Shown here in pieces: positions 1 to 7,531 of a DNA stretch of 44,569 nucleotides. The DNA is from CAXTTV01 sp964247295 (GTDB lineage: Bacteria > Chloroflexota > Ktedonobacteria > Ktedonobacterales > Ktedonobacteraceae): positions 1 through 44,569 of the forward strand of contig CAXTTV010000016.1 in the NCBI GenBank assembly GCA_964247295.1. The letters are read 5' to 3'. Made by a program: the position numbers and the translations under genes. Each line of letters begins with the position of its first letter. The first letter of the stretch is position 1. The notes below the pieces were generated by a model. The model saw nothing but the letters and a program-made list of their open reading frames with translations. It was not told where the DNA came from and made no database searches.

Positions 1-1517
1 TCCGTCGCTTAAAAGAGGAGCGTCTGGCCCAGGAGTCTGAGGAGCAGAAAGCCATAATCACTATGCAGGACGGTGTTGAGGTTGAAGACATCGATCCCAA
101 GGAGCCATTAGAGTCGCAGGAGGCGCGTCGACAGATCAATCGGGAGCCGATTCTGTGTTTTGTGGGCCCTCCAGGTGTTGGTAAAACCTCGCTGGGTCAG
201 TCGATAGCCCGCGCCCTGGGCCGCAAATTCGCCCGGATGTCTCTGGGTGGCATTCGCGATGAGGCTGAGATCCGTGGACACCGGCGTACCTATATTGGCG
301 CGATGCCCGGCAGAATTATTCAGACCCTGCGCCGCGTCGAGGCCAATGATCCCGTAATCATGTTGGACGAGGTAGATAAAGTTGGAGCCGACTGGCGGGG
401 AGATCCCTCTTCGGCCCTGCTTGAGGTGCTGGACCCGGAGCAGAACTACAATTTCCGCGATAACTACCTGGATCTAGCCTTTGATCTGTCGAAAGTTATG
501 TTTATCGCCACCGCTAACGCGCTGGAGCCGATTCCAGCACCGCTGCGGGATCGCATGGAGATCCTAGAGCTTTCCGGCTATACAGAGGAGCAGAAGCGCT
601 ATATTGCCCGCAACTATCTGCTGCCGAAGCAGTTGGAGGCCAATGGCCTGAAGCCAGATGAGCTTACCGTTGATGACGAGACCCTGAACAGGATCGCCCG
701 CGACTATACCCGTGAGGCCGGCGTGCGTAACCTTGAAAGGCAGATCGGCTCGCTGTGCCGGAAGGTTGCCCGGCAGATTGCCGAGGGTCGCCAGGCTCCC
801 ATCGATATTCACGCCGATGATCTGACGGATATCCTGGGACGGCAGCGCTTCTTCGCCGAGGCGGCTGAGCGGATCGACCGGCCCGGTATCGCCACAGGTC
901 TGAGCTGGACACCGGTTGGTGGTGAAATCATCTTTATTGAGGCCGCGTTGATGTCCAGCAAAGAGAACCGCCTGATCCTGACCGGCCAGCTTGGCGATGT
1001 CATGAAAGAATCCGCGATGGCCGCGCTCAGCTACGTCAGATCGAACGCTATCGAACTGGGCCTGAGCGAGCACGTGTTTGAGGATCAGAACGTCCACATC
1101 CACGTCCCGGCTGGCTCTATTCCCAAGGATGGCCCCTCGGCTGGCGTCACCATGGTCACCGTCCTGGTCTCGCTGGCGACCGGGCGGAAGGTCCGCTCGG
1201 ATGTCGCCATGACCGGAGAGATCACCCTGCGTGGTCGAGTCATGCCCATCGGTGGCGTTAAAGAAAAAGTTCTGGCTGCCTATCGTTCGGGGATCACCAC
1301 CATTATCCTGCCGAAGCGCAATCAGGAGGATCTGCTAGAGGATCTGCCAAAGGATCTGCGGGAGCAGATGCACTTTGTCTATGCCTCTGAGATCAAAGAC
1401 GTGATCGAGGCTGCCCTGGAGCTGGCTGAAGAGGGTCACAATCATCACGATGAACAGAACAATCATCATAAGTCTAAACGTAAGAAAAGTGAGAAAGCGG
1501 CTACCAAAGCCGACTAG
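1..1517 (+). CDS. lon: ATP-dependent protease Lon, C-terminal part (5' end outside window)
   Basis: This is the AAA+ and protease half of Lon, which unfolds and degrades damaged or regulatory proteins in the cytoplasm. The frame is open from base 3, so the ATG at 63 is internal and not the start. Walker A GPPGVGKT lies at about 167-190, followed by Walker B (VIMLDEVDK) and the sensor region. The catalytic serine sits in PKDGPSAG (codon at 1137) and the lysine is the second K of GGVKEK (codon at 1266). Their 43-residue spacing matches Ser679/Lys722 of E. coli Lon. Two oddities: about 35 extra, acidic residues lie between the end of the N-domain helix (RRLKEER) and the REPILCFVGPP strand, and the protein ends in a His/Lys-rich tail (HNHHDEQNNHH then KSKRKK). 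Identity is certain; the missing N-terminal substrate-binding domain lies upstream. Confidence 0.97.
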   Translation, partial: RRLKEERLAQESEEQKAIITMQDGVEVEDIDPKEPLESQEARRQINREPILCFVGPPGVGKTSLGQSIARALGRKFARMSLGGIRDEAEIRGHRRTYIGAMPGRIIQTLRRVEANDPVIMLDEVDKVGADWRGDPSSALLEVLDPEQNYNFRDNYLDLAFDLSKVMFIATANALEPIPAPLRDRMEILELSGYTEEQKRYIARNYLLPKQLEANGLKPDELTVDDETLNRIARDYTREAGVRNLERQIGSLCRKVARQIAEGRQAPIDIHADDLTDILGRQRFFAEAAERIDRPGIATGLSWTPVGGEIIFIEAALMSSKENRLILTGQLGDVMKESAMAALSYVRSNAIELGLSEHVFEDQNVHIHVPAGSIPKDGPSAGVTMVTVLVSLATGRKVRSDVAMTGEITLRGRVMPIGGVKEKVLAAYRSGITTIILPKRNQEDLLEDLPKDLREQMHFVYASEIKDVIEAALELAEEGHNHHDEQNNHHKSKRKKSEKAATKAD

Positions 1518-1530
1518 TCCCTTTTCTTGA

Positions 1531-1565
1531 GATAGAGCCCATCCCCGGTGGGCTCTATCTTTGTT
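1531..1565 (+). terminator. Rho-independent terminator of lon
   Basis: GATAGAGCCCA pairs with TGGGCTCTATC around a short CCCCG-rich loop, followed by TTTGTTT. It begins 14 bases after the lon stop codon. Confidence 0.85.
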
Positions 1566-1798
1566 TAGAAGGCCCAGAACGGCTTACCCCTATCTTTCCC
1601 ACCGATGAGACCTCTTGCAGAAGGCGTTTGATGCCTCAGGATTTTCTTCATACTCAAAGATCGGCGGAATGTTTCCCTTCAATGGATGGTAAAATTACGT
1701 TAATAGTGATCCAAAATAAGGTAAATAGTAACCAATGTTACATAATGTTATGTTTTACCTATGTCTGACGTAATAATAGAGGGCATTTAACTCGCTTT

Positions 1799-1821
1799 TA
1801 TAATGAGAGAATTATTCTCTC
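1799..1821 (+). promoter_or_regulatory. -10 box and palindromic operator upstream of the sugar ABC operon
   Basis: A perfect TATAAT (1799-1804) is followed immediately by the palindrome GAGAGAATTATTCTCTC (1805-1821; 8-bp arms around one base). An operator covering the expected start site suggests repression of the binding-protein operon, but no regulator gene is adjacent and no good -35 box is seen 17 bp upstream. The rest of the 470-base gap between lon and the binding protein is AT-rich and shows nothing else I can name. Confidence 0.5.
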
Positions 1822-1988
1822 GTTTACTTTATATGAGAAGTTTCAACCTTTGTTGAGGCTCTCCTACCTCATCTCTAGCTGTCCTGTTTAGATCTCCTGC
1901 TTAGTTTCGGAAGAGCATCTTGCGTCCGATGAAGATTAGTAGTGCTGCGAAAAAATATGATTTTTCAGTTTGAAGAGGAGATGGTTGG

Positions 1989-3332
1989 ATGACTGACGTG
2001 CAAACGCTTTTGTTAGATTTGCAAAGGGGAAGGATCAGCCGTAGAGATTTTGTTACACGTTCTCTCGCGCTTGGTGTTTCACTTTCTACGGTGAGTTCGG
2101 TTCTGGCGGCCTGTGGGGGGAGCGCGGGCAATGCTGGCAGTGGTGCTACCTCCAAGAAATTTACGTTAAGCAGCAATGCCGATACAGTAGAGCAGAAAGT
2201 TATTCAGAAATTACTGGACGATTTTCAAAAAAAGGCTGGCTATCAGCCTAATATCAATTATGTGCCGGGCTCAGACTATCCTTCATCGGTACGAACCTAT
2301 CTTTCATCAAATATTCCACCAGATGCCATGGCCTATTACGGCGGGTATCTGGCAAAGTTCTTTTTTGATAAAGGGCTGATCACGGATATCACGGATATCT
2401 GGCAGCAGAATAACTGGACATCCGCGTTCCCGCAGTCCTTTCAAACGGTCAGTAAAGGCAAGGACGGGAAATTCTATTTTCTGCCTCAGACCTGGTACTG
2501 GTGGGCGACTTTCTACCGCCCCAGCGTGTTTCAAAAAAACGGCGTCACGCCTCCCAAAACCTTTGATGAGCTCTATAAAGTTTGTGATAAGCTGAAGTCT
2601 AAAAACATCACTCCGATCGTCATTGGTTCCAAGGCTCCCTGGCCGGCGGCTGGCATTTTTGATATGTTGAACCAGCGAATTAACGGCCCCCAGTTCCATC
2701 TTGATCTGACGGCGGGCAAAGCTCACTATACCGATGCCAAAGTCAAGCAGGTCTTTACGATTTGGAAAGATATGATCAAGAAAGGCTACTTCACTAAAAG
2801 CCCTTCAGCTTATACCTGGGATCAGCAGGTACCCCCACTTATTAAAGGTGAGGGTGGTATGTATATAATGGGGCGCTTTATTCATGATTCTTTCCCCGCC
2901 GATGCTCAGAAGGATCTGGATTTCTTCTCCTTCCCCACATATACCTCAGGTGTTCCTCGCTCAGAGGAGGTTCCTGTGGATGGCTACTTTATTCCAGCGC
3001 GCTCGCGCAACCTCCCAGCGGCCAAAGAGTTTATTAAGTATATGGGCTCTACCAGCGCGAACCAACTATACGTTTCCTCTGTTGGTGAGGAACTGGCGGC
3101 CAATACCGGAGTCCCTACAAGCACTTACAGCGAGTTTGATCAGAAGGGCATCGAATTTATTAAGCAGGCTCAGGTGGTGACGCAGTTCTACGATCGGGAT
3201 ACTGATACGACCGTCTCTACGCGTGGCCTGGCCTTTTTTGGGCAGTTTCTCGACAATCCTGATCTCAATCTGGACTCTGGCCTTTCAGATCTAGATAAGT
3301 TTGCTCAGTCCATCTACTCACAGCAATCGTAG
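1989..3332 (+). CDS. Extracellular sugar-binding lipoprotein of an ABC importer
   Basis: Family 1-type solute-binding protein that captures an oligosaccharide or polyol outside the membrane and delivers it to the two permeases downstream. The N-terminus carries a twin-arginine stretch (ISRRDFVTRS, residues 16-25) and a lipobox ending AAC at Cys42, so it is probably Tat-exported and lipid-anchored. The mature part has the usual mixed alpha/beta periplasmic-binding layout with many aromatics (TWYWWATFYRP) of the kind that stack on sugars. It is 447 aa, normal for the family. A purine-rich ribosome site (GAAGAGGAG) precedes the ATG. The precise sugar cannot be told. No ATP-binding subunit is encoded nearby, so a shared MsmX/UgpC-type ATPase elsewhere is likely. 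Confidence 0.9.
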   Translation: MTDVQTLLLDLQRGRISRRDFVTRSLALGVSLSTVSSVLAACGGSAGNAGSGATSKKFTLSSNADTVEQKVIQKLLDDFQKKAGYQPNINYVPGSDYPSSVRTYLSSNIPPDAMAYYGGYLAKFFFDKGLITDITDIWQQNNWTSAFPQSFQTVSKGKDGKFYFLPQTWYWWATFYRPSVFQKNGVTPPKTFDELYKVCDKLKSKNITPIVIGSKAPWPAAGIFDMLNQRINGPQFHLDLTAGKAHYTDAKVKQVFTIWKDMIKKGYFTKSPSAYTWDQQVPPLIKGEGGMYIMGRFIHDSFPADAQKDLDFFSFPTYTSGVPRSEEVPVDGYFIPARSRNLPAAKEFIKYMGSTSANQLYVSSVGEELAANTGVPTSTYSEFDQKGIEFIKQAQVVTQFYDRDTDTTVSTRGLAFFGQFLDNPDLNLDSGLSDLDKFAQSIYSQQS

Positions 3333-3436
3333 CCTTGAAATCTCTTTTAGCCAATAAGACAACCAGGAGCGTCCTTTAAAGCAAGGAAAGTAAAAATAGT
3401 CGAGAAGGGACTGCTATTAGTCAAGGAAGGAGTATA

Positions 3437-3482
3437 ATGCGCTCTTAGGGCTACCGTGTCTTTATAAAGTCGGAGAGCGCAT
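3437..3482 (+). promoter_or_regulatory. Inverted repeat between binding protein and permease genes
   Basis: ATGCGCTCT (3437-3445) and AGAGCGCAT (3474-3482) form a perfect 9-bp inverted repeat with a 28-base loop, ending 13 bases before the permease ATG. Such intergenic stems commonly lower downstream expression relative to the binding protein or protect the upstream mRNA; here that role is inferred. A TATAAT-like string (3433-3438) also touches the left arm. Confidence 0.4.
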
Positions 3483-3495
3483 CAACAGAATTATT

Positions 3496-4440
3496 ATGGC
3501 TACGACTGATGTTCAAAAGGCTCGGACAGGCAGCCTGGAAGCCACAAACGCGAAGGAAAAAAGGGGCTTTCGTCTGAACCTGACGCCCTGGCTATTTCTA
3601 GCAGCGCCATTAATTATCTACTCCATCTGGGTGATCTGGCCGCTGTTTGACTCGTTCTACCTGAGCTTGACGGACTGGAACGGCGTGACTGATCCAGTGT
3701 TTACGGGCTTAAAAAATTACAGGACGCTTTTTCAAGATCCGGTTTTCTATACCGCTCTGATAAACAATGTAAAAGTGTTGGTCGTGTTTCTGACGGTCCC
3801 AATTATCGGTGGGTTGGGGCTGGCGATGCTGTTTAATCGGGAGTCGCGGGTCGTCAATGGTTTGAAGGCTGCGGTGTATTCGCCGATGGTTTTAAGTTTT
3901 GTCGTGATTGGCCTGATCTGGTCCTGGTTCTATCTGCCGAATGAGGGAGCCCTGAATACCCTATTGAAGCACATCGGGCTGGGATTTCTGGCGCAGAACT
4001 GGTTGGGGAATTCACAGATCTCGGTTTTTAGTGTAACCCTTGCGGCAGCCTGGAGACAGTGCGGCTATATTATGATCCTCTATCTGGCTGGCCTCAAGAC
4101 AATTGACATGACGTTTATTGAGGCGGCGCGGGTCGATGGGGGTAATGGCTGGCAGGTTTTCCGCCACGTGGTTTTTCCGCTGCTGGCCCCGATCACGACT
4201 ATTACTGTAGTCGCGACGGTGATTGACTCCCTCCAGTTTTTTGATCTCATCTACATTATGACCAATGGGGGGCCGGGCTTTACCTCGACGGTGCTCTCCA
4301 ACTTTATGTATGTGGAGGCCTTCACAAACTTCCGCTATGGCTATGGCGCGGCGATCGCGGTTATTCAGTTTTTGCTGAGCTTTGTCTTTATTGTCATCTA
4401 CCTGACGTATATTGTGCGAAAGGGGGCTGAGGGAGCATGA
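3496..4440 (+). CDS. Sugar ABC transporter permease, MalF/UgpA type
   Basis: Inner-membrane subunit forming half of the translocation pore of the importer whose binding protein lies upstream. The 314-aa protein has a basic, charged N-terminal tail and about six hydrophobic segments beginning at LTPWLFLAAPLIIYSIW. The cytoplasmic coupling (EAA) loop is clear: EAARVDGGNGWQVFRHVVFP, followed by LLAP. The motif contacts the ATPase subunit. Its 3' end overlaps the next permease gene by four bases (ATGA), indicating translational coupling and a heterodimeric pore. Confidence 0.93.
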   Translation: MATTDVQKARTGSLEATNAKEKRGFRLNLTPWLFLAAPLIIYSIWVIWPLFDSFYLSLTDWNGVTDPVFTGLKNYRTLFQDPVFYTALINNVKVLVVFLTVPIIGGLGLAMLFNRESRVVNGLKAAVYSPMVLSFVVIGLIWSWFYLPNEGALNTLLKHIGLGFLAQNWLGNSQISVFSVTLAAAWRQCGYIMILYLAGLKTIDMTFIEAARVDGGNGWQVFRHVVFPLLAPITTITVVATVIDSLQFFDLIYIMTNGGPGFTSTVLSNFMYVEAFTNFRYGYGAAIAVIQFLLSFVFIVIYLTYIVRKGAEGA

Positions 4441-5333
4441 GTTCACGAGCTGTCGCGGAAGCTACCGCCGGGATGCTGGAAGCGGACAAGAAGCCCGGTC
4501 CTCAGAGGCGCGCGGGCAGATTTAAAAGCTGGCGTTTCTATCTTTTCGCGTTTCCATTCACGCTGATCTGGTTGTTGCCTGTCTTTGGAGCCTTGCTTAC
4601 CTCGCTGCGCTCTAAAGACGATATTCTTTATAATGGCTATCTAAGCTGGCCGCATCCCTTTACGGTCGCGCCCTACCAGGAGGCCTGGACTCTCGGGAAT
4701 ATCTCGGGCTATATTGCCAACAGCTTCCTTATCACCATCCCAGCTCTGGTTGCCTCGATTTTTTTAGCCTCGCTGGCAGCCTATGCGCTGGCCCGACTGA
4801 AGTTTCGGGGGAACCGGTTCATCATGATGATCTATATTGGTGGGATGATGCTGCCCTATCAGATTATTCTGCTGCCGGTTTTCCAGTTAAGTGTGAACCT
4901 GGGGATCTATAATACGCTCTGGGCGGTGATCGCGGTACATACGGCCTTCCAGATGGCCTTTAGCACCTTTGTGTTGCGCAACTTTATGGTCACGCTTCCA
5001 GGCGAGATTATGGAGTCGGCGCGGATCGATGGTAGCGGTGATTTTGGGATCTATTGGCGGATCGTGATGCCGCTAACGGTTCCGGCTCTGGCTGCCCTGG
5101 CGACGCTGGAGTTCACCTGGATCTTTAATGATTTTTTGTGGTCGATCGTGCTTTTACAGGATAACAAGTTGCGCCCGGTCACGGCTGGTCTGGCGACGCT
5201 GGTTGGGCAGTATAACACGGATTGGAATATAGTGGTCGCGGGCTCGTTTATTGCCTGTGTCCCGACGCTGATCGTGTTTATCACGCTTCAACGGTACTTT
5301 ATTCAGGGCCTGACGATGGGCTCCGTGAAATAG
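4437..5333 (+). CDS. Sugar ABC transporter permease, MalG/UgpE type
   Basis: Second membrane subunit of the same importer, 298 aa with about six transmembrane segments. The EAA coupling loop reads ESARIDGSGDFGIYWRIVMP then LTVPAL. The ATG overlaps the stop of the preceding permease (ATGA), so the two are made together. The C-terminus GLTMGSVK is the typical end of MalG-like subunits. No ATPase gene follows; the operon ends within about 12 bases of an inserted repeat element, and no terminator is visible, so the insertion may have separated the operon from its original downstream sequence. Confidence 0.93.
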   Translation: MSSRAVAEATAGMLEADKKPGPQRRAGRFKSWRFYLFAFPFTLIWLLPVFGALLTSLRSKDDILYNGYLSWPHPFTVAPYQEAWTLGNISGYIANSFLITIPALVASIFLASLAAYALARLKFRGNRFIMMIYIGGMMLPYQIILLPVFQLSVNLGIYNTLWAVIAVHTAFQMAFSTFVLRNFMVTLPGEIMESARIDGSGDFGIYWRIVMPLTVPALAALATLEFTWIFNDFLWSIVLLQDNKLRPVTAGLATLVGQYNTDWNIVVAGSFIACVPTLIVFITLQRYFIQGLTMGSVK

Positions 5334-5344
5334 GGTAACCGCGT

Positions 5345-5550
5345 GCGTCTCTGTTGGGAAAATTTGGCGAAAGATCGAAGAAGGCCCGTTCACGTGGCGT
5401 AGGACGGCCCGTCGAGCGCCGCGAAGACGTGCCGCATCTGGCGCACCGCGCCATGCCTGCGGGGAGATCCTGCATGCCGTCACCTGGCGCAGGCTTCGCG
5501 AAGCGCTCCTCCCGCACCTCAAGGGCGTTCCCTTTTCCCAGCAGAGTCGC
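5345..5550 (+). mobile_element. MITE-like element, copy A
   Basis: About 206 bp with 18-bp terminal inverted repeats: left end 5345-5362 (GCGTCTCTGTTGGGAAAA), right end about 5533-5550, whose reverse complement is GCGACTCTGCTGGGAAAA, two mismatches. The interior is GC-rich and codes for nothing convincing. A nearly identical copy lies in inverted orientation at 9633-9838; the ~165-bp core (5380-5549) differs from it at only a couple of positions by eye. I see no clear target-site duplication. Confidence 0.75.
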
Positions 5551-5628
5551 AGGCAGCCCGATCTACAGGTGCTCTCCGACCTCTATTGTACGCTTCAACC
5601 TGTGTTGATGGCCGCCGACACCTCCCGA

Positions 5629-5686
5629 TTGCCGATAAATTGTGGTAGATTTAGAATAGTCTAAGGGGATCTTACACTAGATCCCC
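5629..5686 (+). promoter_or_regulatory. Promoter and start-site hairpin of the ABC exporter operon
   Basis: TTGCCG (5629-5634), 17 bp, then TAGAAT (5652-5657) make a plausible sigma-A promoter. Just downstream, GGGGATCT (5665-5672) and AGATCCCC (5679-5686) form a perfect 8-bp inverted repeat with a six-base loop, at or just after the expected start of transcription. It could be an operator or a leader hairpin. Confidence 0.5.
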
Positions 5687-5714
5687 ATTGGCCCATCTAA
5701 GCTGGAGGTGCTGT

Positions 5715-7529
5715 TTGTCTCGGAGCGAGTTCTCGGTTTCCCATGAGTATCATTATCATCAATCTTCTCCTTTCCGCTGGCTAATCTCTCATCTGTTGCG
5801 CTATAAAGGTATTTTTTGTGCTTTTGCGGTAAGCTCTGTGCTGGCTAATCTATTTGTGGCCACGATCTCTATTTTGACTGGCAATGCTTTTAATCTGGTT
5901 CTGGCCCACGGACCAGACATATCAGGTGGTTTACTGCGCTATGCCCTGCTGATTCTCGCGACCGTTCTGCTGCTGGGTGTTCTGGATCTGGGAGCCCGAT
6001 TGCTGATTGAGGTGGTGGCCCAGCGAGTGGATCGCGATGCGCGCAATGAACTATACGTAAGTCTGCTTGGGAAAAGTCAGACCTTTCATAATCGGCAGCG
6101 GGTCGGTGATATTATGGCCCGTGCTGTGAACGATATTAAGCAGATCAACCAAATGCTCTCACCGGGCTTTGATACTGTTTTTGACTCGTCCCTGGCGCTT
6201 ATTATGCCAATTATCTTTATCGGTTTTCTGAACCCTCAACTTTTGATTGTGCCGCTGATCTTTGTTGGACTACATATTCTGGCGTTGCGCGACTATATGC
6301 GACGATTGGAACCGGTCGCGGACCGGATGCGCGAGCAGTTTGGCGAGATGAATTCTCTGCTGGCCGAGACGATGACTGGGATTGAGGTGGTCAAGGGTGC
6401 GGCCCAGGAGGAGCAGGAGCGCAATAAGCTTTTTCGGAATGCCCAACTCTACTGGGATGCCTTTGTCAAAGAGGGCTTTGTCCAGGCGGTCTATCTTCCA
6501 ACGCTGATCTTTACTGTAGCTCTGGCCTGTGCCTTTGGGCATGGGCTCTATCTGGTTGCGACCGGAGGGCTCAGTGTTGGTGGCCTGATTTCTTATGTTA
6601 GCTTATGGGGTATGCTGCGCTTCCCGGTGGAGATCTCTACCTGGAGTTTTGATCTGTTGCAACGTGGTTTCTCCAGTGCTCAACGGATTCTGGTTCTGCT
6701 CCGCGAAGAGACGGAGTTGGATCAAAATACTGATGGCCATCATCAACAGATGCGGGGCGAGATTGTTTTTGATCATGTGAGCTTCCGCTATGGCGAGCGC
6801 ACAGTTCTTGAAGATATCTCGTTTACGGCTGTGCCCGGTCAGACCATCGCGATTGTCGGACAGACTGGTTCTGGCAAAAGCACTCTCACCAAACTGGTTA
6901 ATCGCATCTATGATGTGGATGAGGGCCACATCCTGGTGGATGGGGTAGACGTGCGCGACTGGAGCTTGGACTCTTTACGCTCTCAGATCTCGACAATCGA
7001 GCAGGATATCTTTCTGTTCTCGCGTACGGTGGCCGAGAATATCTCCTATAGTCGGGGTCAGCAGGTGACGCGGGAGGAGATAGAGCAGGCGGCTAGAGAT
7101 GCTCAGGCTCATGACTTTATTCTCAACTTTAGAGATGGGTATGAGACGATGGTTGGTGAGCGGGGCATTACTCTCTCAGGGGGGCAGCGGCAGCGGCTGG
7201 CGATCTCCAGGGCGCTCCTGACTGATCCCCGCATTTTGATTCTGGACGACTCGACCAGCGCGATCGATAGCGCTACCGAAGACGAGATCCAGAAGGCGAT
7301 CCACCGCTTATTGGAGGGCCGGACCACCCTTCTGATTACCCACCGGCTCTCGCAGATCCGCTGGGCTGATAAGATTCTGGTGATCCGTAAGGGGCGGTTA
7401 ATTGATCAGGGAACACATAAAGAGCTCATAGATCGCTGTGAAACCTATCGCAGAATCTTTTTACGATATGAGGGTGGAGAGCGGGAGACAGAGCCAGAGG
7501 CGCTCCCAGTCAGTAAAGAGGGGAGATAA
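5715..7529 (+). CDS. ABC exporter half-transporter, degenerate-site subunit
   Basis: Type IV ABC exporter: about six transmembrane helices (roughly residues 20-310), then an ATPase domain. Walker A GQTGSGKST (about residue 381), signature LSGGQRQR (about 485), and Walker B ILILDDSTS (about 507), where the catalytic Glu is replaced by Asp. The H-loop reads LLITHRLS. The Asp marks the non-catalytic site of heterodimeric exporters such as TM287/288 or BmrCD, and the partner gene follows two bases downstream. I chose TTG 5715 as start because GGAGG (5704-5708) lies six bases upstream; an earlier TTG at 5688 in the same frame overlaps the leader hairpin. The substrate is unknown; drugs, peptides or lipids are possible. 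Confidence 0.9.
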   Translation: MSRSEFSVSHEYHYHQSSPFRWLISHLLRYKGIFCAFAVSSVLANLFVATISILTGNAFNLVLAHGPDISGGLLRYALLILATVLLLGVLDLGARLLIEVVAQRVDRDARNELYVSLLGKSQTFHNRQRVGDIMARAVNDIKQINQMLSPGFDTVFDSSLALIMPIIFIGFLNPQLLIVPLIFVGLHILALRDYMRRLEPVADRMREQFGEMNSLLAETMTGIEVVKGAAQEEQERNKLFRNAQLYWDAFVKEGFVQAVYLPTLIFTVALACAFGHGLYLVATGGLSVGGLISYVSLWGMLRFPVEISTWSFDLLQRGFSSAQRILVLLREETELDQNTDGHHQQMRGEIVFDHVSFRYGERTVLEDISFTAVPGQTIAIVGQTGSGKSTLTKLVNRIYDVDEGHILVDGVDVRDWSLDSLRSQISTIEQDIFLFSRTVAENISYSRGQQVTREEIEQAARDAQAHDFILNFRDGYETMVGERGITLSGGQRQRLAISRALLTDPRILILDDSTSAIDSATEDEIQKAIHRLLEGRTTLLITHRLSQIRWADKILVIRKGRLIDQGTHKELIDRCETYRRIFLRYEGGERETEPEALPVSKEGR

Positions 7530-7531
7530 CG

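Noticed and set aside
5354..5608. Short frames inside MITE copy A, and matching ones in copy B
   Set aside because: They arise from a GC-rich repeat and have no coding features; both copies would encode the same Arg/Pro-rich peptide.
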